From Penicillus capitatus (taxonomy: Eukaryota > Chlorophyta), in assembly GCA_965649825.1 (NCBI GenBank), contig OZ287708.1, forward strand, positions 620,001 to 684,000: DNA of 64,000 nt, read 5' to 3'. This document shows, in pieces, positions 30,568 to 41,028 of the stretch. Position 1 is the first letter of the stretch. Each line of letters starts with the position of its first letter. The notes below the pieces were generated by a model. The model had not been told where the DNA came from, made no database searches, and worked only from the letters and a program-made list of their open reading frames with translations. Made by a program: the position numbers and the translations under genes.

Positions 30568-31308
30568 ATGAGTCATGAACATCCAACGCTGAGCCGCACG
30601 TCGGCGCCTCCCCCTCAGTTGGCGCGTTCAGAAACAGAGGAGTCGCAGCGCGATGGATATTCTTCGAGGCGCCTGCAGCGAACGTCAACATACTCGGACC
30701 TGACACGGGAATCTCTCCGAGCATATCTAGAGAAAAGAGGAGCAGGTCTTCAGCGTTCTTCCGTCCGAGCAGCGCATGAACTGGCTCGTCGCAGCGAACA
30801 TCCATTAGCCTGCACGGTCAGCGTGCGTCTTACCGAACGCAAAACGGGAGGACATGTCTACTACAAATACGACGGCTCACGTTTTCAGCATGCTGATGCC
30901 ACAGTCAAAGTTGTTAAAGGAATCACGTATGATGTGCACGTGGTTGTCAAACCGTCCATCGACATCGTCGGTAACGTCCTGTATTTTCGAAGCATGACTG
31001 CTCCAGATGAAGAGCGCTCCAGTGTCATTTACGTCGACAAAAACCGCAAAGACTCGAAGGAGTTGTTGGGAACATGGAAGTGTGACTATGAGATTGGAAA
31101 GAAGGGACAGCGCTCAGAAGTGGTCATCACCGGTCATCTGGCGCATTTCGGAGAGTTTGCTGTGCCTGTGATGACGAAAGTCTATGCACAGGGTCAGAAA
31201 CATGCCGTTCAGGGATTCAAATTAAGATGGGTTGTCTTCGAATTGAAGCGCAAACAAGACATCCACACGGGCATGTGTCAGTTAGACTCTGTACGATACA
31301 TGAGCTAG
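30568..31308 (+). CDS. CNRIP1: CNRIP1-like protein
   Basis: Intronless frame of 246 codons. The first 75 residues are polar and probably disordered. From about residue 77 the domain resembles CB1 cannabinoid receptor-interacting protein 1: ACTVSVRLTERKTGGHVYYK, DGSRFQHADATVKVVKGITY, VHVVVKPSIDIVGNVLYFRS, EVVITGHLAHFGEFAVPVMT, GFKLRWVVFELKRKQ. CNRIP1 has a beta-sandwich fold of the RhoGDI-like type; homologues occur in many protists that lack the receptor, so the ancestral role is unknown. RhoGDI was considered, but the KPS and F-x-x-x-G-x-F pattern fits CNRIP1 better. ARP5 starts 29 bp after its stop on the same strand. Confidence 0.75.
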   Translation: MSHEHPTLSRTSAPPPQLARSETEESQRDGYSSRRLQRTSTYSDLTRESLRAYLEKRGAGLQRSSVRAAHELARRSEHPLACTVSVRLTERKTGGHVYYKYDGSRFQHADATVKVVKGITYDVHVVVKPSIDIVGNVLYFRSMTAPDEERSSVIYVDKNRKDSKELLGTWKCDYEIGKKGQRSEVVITGHLAHFGEFAVPVMTKVYAQGQKHAVQGFKLRWVVFELKRKQDIHTGMCQLDSVRYMS

Positions 31309-31337
31309 ATCTCTCCCGACGATGAGGAAGCAAAATA

Positions 31338-33478
31338 ATGGCGGACACGTGTTACGATTTGGATGTACCTCTCGCGAGACGCGCGAAACGACGCGAAAAG
31401 CGAAGGAGTGCGGAGGGAGATATCGTTATTATCGACAACGGCTCGTATGAATTGAGAGCTGGTTTCGGCGGCGGCGATGCGCCCTGTCTACGTTTCCCCA
31501 ATCAGCTGATTCGACCTCGGGCTCGATGGTCGACAGATTTCGAAACGGTGGTGGGTGAGAGTCACTTCAATGTCAAGGGATTCGATTTTGGAAGGGCGGC
31601 GGTTCGGAGTCCCTTCGATGCCAATGTCGTCGTCAATTTCGACACTCAAGAAGCCATTCTCGATTACGCTTTTGATCGATTGGGATTCGAAGGTAAAGAA
31701 TGAGCAACGGCGCAATAGAATGTGATGCACATCTCCTCTGTCGGTGTAGAATCGATGGAACGCTGCAGATTGGTCATGACAGAGTGTCTCCTCAATCCAA
31801 TCTATTGCCGAAAGACGATGACGCAGTTGCTGTTTGAGGGATACGGCATATCTCATGCAGCATACGTCCCGGATGCATTGGCAGCATTTCATTGCAACCG
31901 GCACATCGGTCGTTGTCCGTCCAATGCTGTGCTCGTGCATTCTGGTCATTCTGCCACACATATTGTGCCGATCGTTGACGGACAGGCTCATCTGCTCTAT
32001 GCACAGCGATCCAAGATCTGTGGTGTGATGGACGCGATCGTGTGTCTGTTTTGTGATCTGAAGGGTTGGGTGTAGGTTCTCAGGCAACGACGCATTTGCA
32101 ACAACTCTTGACGATCCATAATCCTCAATGTGCTGCATCGGTCAACAAACATGTGGTGGAATTGCTTAAGGAGCAATGCACGTTCTGTTCGCTAGACTAT
32201 GTGCGTGATGTGACAGTTGCTGGAGATTGGAAGTCATCCAGAGGCCTGGGATTAAAAGTCCTATTGCCAAAGAGCATCGCTGGCGCTGGCAGTGTCCAAG
32301 AGAGTTCTGCCAACAGAGATGTTGACAAAGCAATGAAGGCAGAAGAGCAGCGCATGCGATTGAAAGCTATGTCTCTCAAGAGAAAACAAAAGATGATTCA
32401 GGAAAAAGAAGAACTACTCATCTATCTCCGAGACATCGAACAGCAGGTTTCTGTCATTCGATGCAGCAGAGCAGCTCAATGGATGGTCTTTGGATGATCT
32501 TAGATTTCTATAGCACAGGACCCGGATGTCATCAGTGAGTTGTTGGAAGATGCAGAAGTGAGCAGCAAAGAAGGATTACAGAAGTGCATTGACACGACTG
32601 TGGTATCTCTGCAAAAACTAAAACAGCCTGAGTCGGTCGCAGCTCCAGCCTCCACACAGAGCATATCCAATCCGCCGCCAGCTGAAGATATCGATGTGCT
32701 CAGGGAACGATATCGAGCGATTCGAGAACGACTCGATCATCGAAAACGCAGTCGCTTGAGCCAAGAAGGCATATCTGGGGCATCTTCAAAACGCATTTCG
32801 TCTGCCCAGCGCCGACGCATGAAACTCGTGGCTGAGGCTGCTGCTCAGGAAGACGAGGATGATTTTGGCGCAGATGACAGGGACTGGGATGTCTACAAAG
32901 AGATGGACACAGCTGCTTGCTCTGTGGCCGAACTCAACCGACAGGACGAAGCAGAACTGAAAGAGCTTCGTGAAAAGCTGCAGCAGTGTGGTGAGGACAT
33001 GGAAGAAATGCCCTCCGTCGAAATCGGGCCTCCGCAGCTCATGGGGCAGCTGGATGAAAACCATGTGTACCTCTCTGTGGAGCGTCTGCGCGTTGCGGAG
33101 TTGCTGTTTCAGCCAAGTCTGATGGGCATCGATCAGGCTGGAGTTCCAGAAATCGTGTCGCGTGTCTTAAAGAGTCTTCCGCCGGAAGTGGTCTCGCAAG
33201 TGGACGAGACCCTCTTGCTTTGTGGAGGGAATGCTGCTTATAAAGGCCTCGATGCGCGACTTGCAGCAGAAATGTGTTCTCTGAGACCATTCGGTCGTCC
33301 GATGAACGTCATCACAGCAGACGATTTCTTCTTGGACACCTGGAAGGGGGCAGCGCAGTTTGCAACATCAGACATGGCCATGCAGTCGAACATCTCTCGG
33401 GCAGAGTATCAAGAAGTGGGAGCCGGAATCGTAGAAAGAAAACGCATTCCCTTTGTCTATTACGCTTCAGATCCTTAG
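31338..33478 (+). CDS. ARP5: Actin-related protein 5 (INO80 complex)
   Basis: Nucleosome-remodelling subunit of INO80. Exon 1 carries the actin phosphate-1 motif IVIIDNGSYELRAGFGGGDA and PCLRFPNQLIRP; then VMTECLLNPIYCRKTMTQLL, VLVHSGHSATHIVPIVDGQA (phosphate-2), an intron of about 51 nt, GSQATTHLQQLLTIHNP, a long charged ARP5-specific insertion (about 32280-33010, with KAMSLKRKQKMIQEKEELLI, and RAIRERLDHRKRSRL), then ERLRVAELLFQPSLMGIDQA, VSQVDETLLLCGGNAAYKGL and ITADDFFLDTWKGAAQFATS. The insertion and the VERLRVAE...PS order identify ARP5 rather than actin or ARP6/8. The junction near 31694-31760 is the least certain. Confidence 0.9.
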
Positions 33479-33624
33479 GCTTAGAGCTAGATCACTGCCC
33501 CTCTGCTAAGCTGCATTTGATGTGACTCTCGAACAACAACGGATTGGAGGGTTGGAAAACGATCGATCGTTTGAATGGAATGCTGTCGATTGAAATGTGT
33601 ACAAAACGCGATGCTGTGCACCTC

Positions 33625-33813
33625 GTCCAGGACCCGGTCGATCATCGGCGAAAGATGACTCATCAAACGTCATCTCCTTTTCCAGAAAGCGATAGGTCCA
33701 GGACCCGGTCGATCATCGGCGAAAGATGAGTCATCAAACGTCATCTCCTTTTCCAGAAAGCGATAGGTCCAGGACCCGGTCGATCATCGGCGAAAGATGA
33801 CTCATCAAACGTC
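33625..33813. repeat. 71-bp tandem repeat (2.7 copies) just upstream of carboxypeptidase gene
   Basis: Units start at 33625, 33696 and 33767 with GTCCAGGACCCGGTCGATCA. Copies 1 and 2 differ only at the centre of one heptamer; copy 3 breaks off after 47 bp, 12 bp before the next ATG. Each unit has a TGA(C/G)TCA heptamer (33656, 33727, 33798), the AP-1/GCN4 bZIP consensus, and copies 1 and 2 have an ACGTCA half-CRE 4 bp further on. Confidence 0.95.
33656..33804. promoter_or_regulatory. Candidate bZIP site array upstream of the M14 carboxypeptidase
   Basis: Three TGA(C/G)TCA heptamers spaced exactly 71 bp apart, two followed by ACGTCA. The only substitution between copies 1 and 2 is the central C to G, which converts the site into its own reverse complement and so preserves it. 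Spacing of 71 bp is close to seven helical turns. The regulatory role is inference. Confidence 0.45.
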
Positions 33814-33825
33814 TTCTGCGTAGAG

Positions 33826-35565
33826 ATGGAGTTCGCCGTGAAACGGATACTGTGGTTATCGACTTGCTTCTTCTCCTTCGGTGCTGCGACGTCGAATAAC
33901 TGGCCATTGGCAGAACCTGACTATTCTGTCTATCACCGACAGTGTGCCTTTGAGCATTCAGTGTCCTTTCTGTCTTGACGCTTTCGATCTCAGAAATGCG
34001 CTTCAGCAATCGGTGAAAGAGATTGTGGACCGGCATCCAACGTTCATGAAGGCAGAACATCGCAAGCATCCTTTGTCGAGTTCTGAATGTTTCGCCGCAT
34101 AGATGGAGAACATGGATAAGACAGCTGGAAATTACTCTGTCTCTTTGCCTGTCTGTGTGTCCCATTGCAATGCAAATACACTGAAGTCCTATCTTTCTTC
34201 TTTTTCCTTCAGGTGGTCACCGTGCAGCCAGGTGGTTGGACAATGAGCGAAGAGAACAAGCTTCGAATTCTGATGGTCCATCGCAGCCATCTCGATGTTA
34301 ATCGCTGAGTTGCGATCTGCTGTTAGTCTTTTGGACAACATGGAAGGGAATTCATCTCAACGGAGTTGGGACTTAAGTTACTTCAGTGCTTCGATGGCGC
34401 ATCTCAGATGAGGACGTGCATTCGAAATACCACACAGTACGACATCGTCCAGTCCATTCTAGAGCGCAGCATTTTCAAGGCCAGGAAGATACAGTTCGAT
34501 AACAAGGGATGGAAACGGTTTCGTTCTTAGATCATTCCCATCGAAAACCCGAGAGGACGTGAAAGGGTGGAGAATGGTGAACTGTGTGAGCGAAAAAACG
34601 GCCGCGGTGTGGATATCAATCGGAATTGGGACATAGATTGGGGCGTGAAAGAAAAAGACTATGATCCAAGTGAAGAGTATGGTGGCGAATTTGCTTTCAG
34701 GTTGTCGCACTGACTGTTTGTCTACTCCTATATCGATGCTGGTCGATTTAGTGAACCAGAGACGATGTTGTTGAGAGACTTGGCCAGTGGATTTGCTCCT
34801 CATGTATGGGTGTCCGTCCATTCAGGAATGTGTGCGATTTTCATGCCGTACGATCGAATCGGCGAAATGCCGACAGGACCATCCGCCGAAGCACAGTTCG
34901 AAATCCTACGGATTATGAAAACGGAGAATCTGCTTGACGAATGTGAATATGGACCAGGAGGAAAGACAGTTGGCTATGTTGCCCATGGCACTGCCACGGA
35001 TTACATGTACTCCGTCCTTAATATTCCCCTGGCCTTTACATGGGAGATTTATGGCGACACAACGGCTCAGTATGAAGACTGCTTTAGAATGTTTAATCCG
35101 CTGACAGTGGAAAAACTTCGGGTGGATCTCTGCAGTAGAATTACCATCTGTGCTGACCGGATAGAGTTTCTAGATTACACTTTCCATGTGGATTGCAGCG
35201 ATCTTCAAATTCATTCAGCTGCTTCCAGATCATCCAGATATACAGAGGCATTTTGATCGCATGGATACGGATCCACCACTAAAGTGATGTCCTTCAATAA
35301 AGAGAATAAAGAATTCGATGACTGATGTGATTTGTCGATTGGCAGAATGGAAATTGCAGAGGTCGAGAAAGAGAATGAAATGCAGGCAGCTTCGCATACA
35401 GTGATCGAGTCTTCCTTCCGAACGATGCACCGAGAGAAGTCTTTTAAAATTGACATTATGCCTCTGCTAATGGGATTGACGCCGCTAATTCTGGGAATGG
35501 TCGTTGTGCTGCGTCTGTTTGCTGCACGTCCTAGATTTCATCGAAATAGAAGCAATCCGGCATGA
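33826..35565 (+). CDS. Membrane-anchored zinc carboxypeptidase (peptidase M14)
   Basis: Secretory-pathway metallo-carboxypeptidase. Start 33826 opens a signal peptide (MEFAVKRILWLSTCFFSFGA). After a 51-nt intron comes NALQQSVKEIVDRHPTFMK; then ILM joined across an intron to SFGQHGREFISTELGLKLLQ with the Zn-binding HxxE; GRGVDINRNWD with the substrate-binding Asn-Arg; VWVSVHSGM with the third Zn ligand His; and LAFTWEIYGD with the catalytic Glu. All active-site residues are therefore present. Near the C-terminus DIMPLLMGLTPLILGMVVVL is a membrane span with a short basic cytoplasmic tail, giving a type I topology. A 71-bp tandem repeat with bZIP-like sites ends 12 bp before the ATG. Substrate preference cannot be read from sequence. 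Confidence 0.88.
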
Positions 35566-36398
35566 TCGCTAAACGAAGACGAAGGCCACTTTCTGTTCGA
35601 ACTCCTGTGTGCATCATCTACCAAAAAGCATCAGATCAGAAGAAAAGAATGTGTCGCAATCTGTAAAAGAAGGCGACAGCGAAAAGACGATATTGAGAAT
35701 TATTGAATAGCACGTAATCGAAACTCGTTAGGCGATTAAACAATCAAAGACGCCTGATTAATAAGTAACCGATTAATCGAAATTTCGAACCTATCAATAG
35801 CAATCGGGACGATCAGCAGCGATCGATCGATTCGAGACCTCATCAGCAGCGATCGATCGATTCGAGACCTGAGATAAATCAGCGCTGAAGTGTTTGTAAC
35901 AAAAATACATAACATACATACTCTCCGTGTCGATATCGCTGCTTTGCGACGAACTTTCGTCTCTAAACTCAACATCGTCTTGAAAAACTTTCTGTTTATG
36001 CGTTTTGTCGGAAGATGTGATCCGGTCACATGATTTCATGTCAGGATGCCTGAGCAAAGTGCAACATCAATTTCATTTTCACATATCCAGTTAATCAGTC
36101 AGTCCGCCGCAAGAGTCACTATCGATACAGACTTCGCTTGTGTTGTTCGCAACGTCGTCAACCATTGTTTTACCACGAGGGAATAAGCATCATCACATAG
36201 CAAAAAAACCGTCAAAGCAAGTCCCATCTTGAAGAAGTGCATGGTTGAAGACAATCAACCACATCATATTAGTCACGGACTCTGGATTCATATGTCCACA
36301 GTCTATCCGTCAGTTCAAAAAACCGATCATCTCTCTCAACGCAGAGACTGAGATCTCTGCAAAACAGTTAACAAAGACATTTTAGAGGTAAAGGCACA
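35566..36398. other. Intergenic gap between convergent genes, GATCGAT-rich
   Basis: No gene recognised. It contains the 30-bp duplication listed next and scattered ATCGAT/TTAATCG motifs. Confidence 0.5.
35812..35871. repeat. 30-bp tandem duplication with CGATCGATCGATT core
   Basis: ATCAGCAGCGATCGATCGAT starts at 35812 and 35842, each followed by TCGAGACCT. Confidence 0.9.
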
Positions 36399-39300
36399 TC
36401 ACTTGTGAAAGTTGATGAAATTCTGAAGCGTGATGTCTTCATGTGAGATTGCCAAAATGATTTCGTTTAAAGCAGCAACTGTCGATTTCGCGCCGGCAAT
36501 AACCTCTGGATGGTTCTCCACTCTGCACTGTCGCATCAAGTCGGCTACGCTCAATACTCCATCATCCGATCTGTCGTTATCATCTGCTCATAGCACATCA
36601 CTCAATAACCCTCCATGTCATTTATTACCATGATCTCGACCATTTAGGCGATGGAAGATCTTTGTGACATGGCGTTCTCGATTCTTGAATTCCACGAGGT
36701 CTCGTAGAGCGTCGATCAATGTATAGATATTGATGCAATCTGTCTCGAGCGGGTCGAAAAGCACAAAGATTCGCAGCAGAGAACGAGATTTCAGTGGATG
36801 ACTCAATGGAGCCGACGATTGCCGCAGTTCGTCAAAGTCTGCACCAACGTCCATCACTGTTCAAGAGAAAAGAGTGGAGGAAGATACCCAGCATGCCACT
36901 GCCTCCTGAGCATTTCTTCAGCTGAGCCACGAATCGAACCATCCCGAATTCCCCATTCTGTCGAACTCTGTCAACGATTTCGAACATCTGTTCGCGTTCT
37001 TCGGGAGTATTGGAAAAATCAGCTGTTTCCAGTCGTATCCTGGAGCTCAGTTCCTCGCCTGGCAAAGCATCCACAATATCTGTTATTTGTAAATAGCGAG
37101 TGAACGATTCACTGGTCGTGTCTGTCTGAAGGAATCTCTCGACGCGGTGTGAGCGTTGCAGGGCAAAGTTTCCAGTCACCACATTTTCCACCAACTGACG
37201 AAAACTGCCGTCAAACACTTGTGCCTGCAATCTTTACTGTTTTCGCAGAAAATGGGATGTTTGATGGTACGCGTTCAATCATGCTTCGTAGCTGTACTGC
37301 TTGCGCTCGACTCATCTTACAACCGAACGATGCTTCGACCTTCTTCTCCAGACCTTCCGTCCTTAATCCCATGCCGAAACTTTTCATCAGACGTTGTCTG
37401 TTGGATGCAGGATTACGAAGTGCATTTGCATGGATTGTAATCGCCATACCTGTAACCTTCTGTCAAGGCATCCCTCAATTGCGGGTCCAGTTCAAACACT
37501 GGTACCAAGTCTTTACTATTGAGCTTCCACAAGGTGCATGATGTGAAAGTTCTCAGTGTCACCGGATAACGTCTACAGGCACAAGCTGTTACAAAGTCAT
37601 TACAAAACAAAAAGAATCGCACGAGAGATGAGGAATGATGTGAGAGAGAACTCCGGCTTCAGCACAGGTCTCGGGACCCTGGATGGAATAGGCAATCACT
37701 TCATTGAACAGCACAGACATCTGTCCTCGTTCTAGAATGTACAAAGCGTTCGCCTCATCACCTTGTTTAACCAACTCGTGACCTTGATGCATTCTCACAG
37801 AGTGAAACTGTATCCATAAGACAGGGATTACCAGGAGGAAGGGCAACGGGAACAAGGCGTCCGGCCACCAGTCTCAAGGTAGCGCGGTTGATGCCCGAGA
37901 AGACTTTTAGTTGCCGCATCAGGGTTCTGAGAGCAAGAAACGGGTCAGCTGGCATTTCACCGTGTTAGCACGTTTCTCACTTGGTGACCTTGTAGATCAC
38001 TTCTGTTCTTAGAGATATCGGCAACTCTTCAAGAATCTCTTCTTCATCGAAATCGTTCGACTGCCTTTCGATTTCACTGTAGTATGACTAGAGAACATTC
38101 GTTTGTCTATGTTAGCGGGTGATGGGTTCACACATTGATTTTTTTGACAATAGGATGCTCAAGCTTTCTGTACTTCATCCATCGACTGATCATTTGCTTC
38201 TTTTTCTTCGTTTCTTCTTTGAACTGAAGCGACTTTAGCCCACTCTTTACCAGCTCAGAAATAGAACCAACCAGCAGACCAAACAGCATGATGTGCGACA
38301 GCATGACAAAAATGAGTACAATCATTTCCGAGAAAGAATTCGGAGTGATGTCTCCATATCCTACAGTTGTCACCTGCATCAACGAAACATATCGCATGCT
38401 GATCGTTCGCAGAGTAGAAGCTCTACTGTAGTGACTGCCCAGTAAAGGCTTGTGAGATAGAGTTCGGGTTGTGTATGGTTGGCAATGAGATCCAGCACAT
38501 ATTGATGTGTATCCAAGACATCGGCTGGAATCTCCTGTGTTGCTGAGATGTATTTATAGACCCATGTACCGCCAAGATCTTCACTTTCCCAGTCAGCAAT
38601 GTAAAAGAGTAAACAGCCCAGGAAGTTCATCATCACCAGCATCGAGTAGATGACGCTGAGTAGATAGACGAGTCCACTTGGCAACTTGAAGCCCCAGATG
38701 GAGGAAGAACTCCCGACAAACGAACTTCCATAGATCCTCTAGTAGCATCACCACTTCTTTTCTGTAGTAAAGAACGATCTCTACTTTTAGGATTCTGTAG
38801 ATTCTCAATAGACGAAAGAGGCGCAGGACTGCCACATCATCTGATTGGTTGCCAAAACCGAGGAATATTAACATGTAGATCTACAGCGCAGCAGCAAGGT
38901 GACAGCTGATGAAACAACTGACTGGTCTCTACTTCGTAGAAGAATGGTGTGACAGAAAGGACATCGATCCATGCACCACCCCACTTCAGATAATAGCAGA
39001 GAATATGTTTTCCATCCATGACCACTTTCTTCTTATAGTCGTAGTGCGCCACAAACCCAACATGGAGATTTACGAAGATGTCGAACAAAATGATGCCGCC
39101 TGTGTGATCGTGATACCGAGCGTGGAGGAGATGGCTGGAGCAATACCAAAGAGAAGTTCAATGGTCGTCGTGATATCCTTCATATCATCACCAGCGCGGC
39201 CGGCAAATGCAACAATGATAGGAACAAGAAACGCAGTATAGGAAGCATCGATCGCGTTGATCAACTTCGTCCAGTATCGATATTGATCGCTGTAGGGACT

Positions 39301-39709
39301 GAGAACAGGCAATCCCACAACAGATTTGTGCCTGAACCAGCACTTGATTGTCTTGCCAACAAAAGTGTGTTCTCTACTGTGGCATCGAGGGATGTGGATC
39401 GTGATTGGCGTCATGTTTATCGATGTGCTTATCGTTGTAGTAGTCATTGTCATCGTAGGCTTCAAAGAAATTCGTAAACACTCCCGAAGCGCGACGCCCC
39501 AACGACGCCTTAAGAAAGAGTTCGAAACTCTGTCGATTGGGTTCTGCTGTTCGCGATATGTTGGAATGCCGTGGTTCGTATTCGTGGAATTCAAAAGGGA
39601 CCCCCGGGCCAGGAAACCGAGAGTTGCGGTGACCTTCTGGCATCGCGTCAACTTCGACGTGGCATTCTGCCTCGCTTACATTCTGGACGACGCCCTCCGT
39701 ATTGCTCAT
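36399..39709 (-). CDS. Voltage-gated-type K+ channel with cyclic-nucleotide-binding fold
   Basis: Six-span channel of the CNG/HCN/EAG-like superfamily. From the start at 39709: a polar N-terminus; SPYSDQYRYWTKLINAIDAS with YTAFLVPIIVAFAG (S1); FDIFVNLHVGFVAHYDY (S2 end); WGGAWIDVLSVTPFFYE (S3); VLRLFRLLRIYRILKVE (S4 with Arg/Lys every third residue); YLTSLYWAVTT, interrupted by an intron, then VTTVGYGDITPNS, the K+-selective GYGD filter; S6 and C-linker ending KKKKQMISRWMKYRKL; the CNB fold with LVKQGDEANALYILERGQMS and TFTSCTLWKLNSKDLVPVFE. About 350 further residues, helical and acidic, run to the stop at 36399. Cyclic-nucleotide binding itself is uncertain because the phosphate-binding cassette is poorly conserved. 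An upstream Met at 39946 is possible. Confidence 0.85.
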
Positions 39710-41028
39710 GTTGGTGCGACGCACAATATCGGCGAAACTGGAACAAAGGCACGAAGTGCAACAATGATGTATTCGATGTGACGTCTTTGACGAAGCGTCT
39801 ACTGAATGGTGCCCTAGTGATCTGTTTTCCCTGTTTGTTACCCTCAGATGGTATTTTCTCAACGTCGTAAGTTTCATGGACAATAACCCTTTGTCGAAAA
39901 GTGGCGACGTTGTAAAGATTAGTACATACTTAGTAACAAGCGACACACGTGATCTTTGATGTCAAAAACATCGACATTGATTTCTCTTCAAGTCTCGAAT
40001 AGATCGATCGATGCTGGTAGACGTCCGGCAAATCGATCGCTATTGATTGACATCGATCGTGGTCTACTCAATTCATCGATATTGCTTCACCGACAGGAGG
40101 ACTATCGACAAGGCATTACGACAGTCAATTTGTCGATGATCGAGCGAACGACTACTGATTGTCGTGTCACGCTTCGGTCTATACCACCACGTCAACTCCG
40201 ATTAATCGATTGTAAGAAAACGAGATCGAATCACAGATTTAGAATTGCCGATCATGTTTCTATCGAACTGATCGACACAACACGTTCGACGAGTTACTGT
40301 TCAACAATTCACTATCGATTTCGATCTGTTCGATCGATTTCGATTAATCGAGCTATCGATTGAATCGTGCCTTCTGAATTGTTCAATCGTCTGACGATTT
40401 CGATTTTGCGCGTTTGAATGATTCTCAATACCACAGATTTGCAACGGCACTATTTCATTCTCTCAGCTCGGCGCTCTGCTAACTCGTGTTTCTGACATGG
40501 CCGTCCTGTTTGATTGGCTGTTACGTCTATCGATCAGCTATCCACCTCCGTCAATCCCGGAAATGGTGCGTAACGATATGATTTGTTCATGATGTATCGC
40601 ACAATGTGGGAATTGTTGAGATCTCGATCACATTTGGTCGTTTGTTCTTTGCAAACGCGGCATGGCTGTCGATTCCCAAAACACGGATCTTTGTGTCGAG
40701 GCTGAAAAAATCGAACTAGTACTCCTTGCTTTCCATCCATTGATATCGATTCGGCTACTTGTTAGGCGCGATCTGACGAGATCTCAATTGACAAGACGCA
40801 TCGATGAGAGGATTTGTGAAAATCCGAAAGACAATGCTTTCGACTGACGACATTCTGCACACAAGCGTCGTTGTCATGAGCATTGACTTTTGAATGTCGT
40901 CGCTGGTTCGGTAACACATAGCCACATGAAACTAAAACGTGGAAGAACAGGATAGCCGAGGGGGAGAAAACGCAATAAAAAACCAACAATTTGGCCATGG
41001 GTAAATGCACTAGGAAACGAACACATAT
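39710..41028. other. Gene-poor gap rich in ATCGATCG motifs
   Basis: No gene recognised. From about 39990 to 40420 the sequence is dense in ATCGAT, CGATCG and TTAATCG words, like the gaps at 18 kb and 35.8 kb. Confidence 0.5.

Noticed and set aside
30568-31308. RhoGDI
   Set aside because: The fold is similar, but the motif order (YYKYDGSRFQ, VKPS, FGEFAVPV) fits CNRIP1 and no Rho-binding arm is visible.
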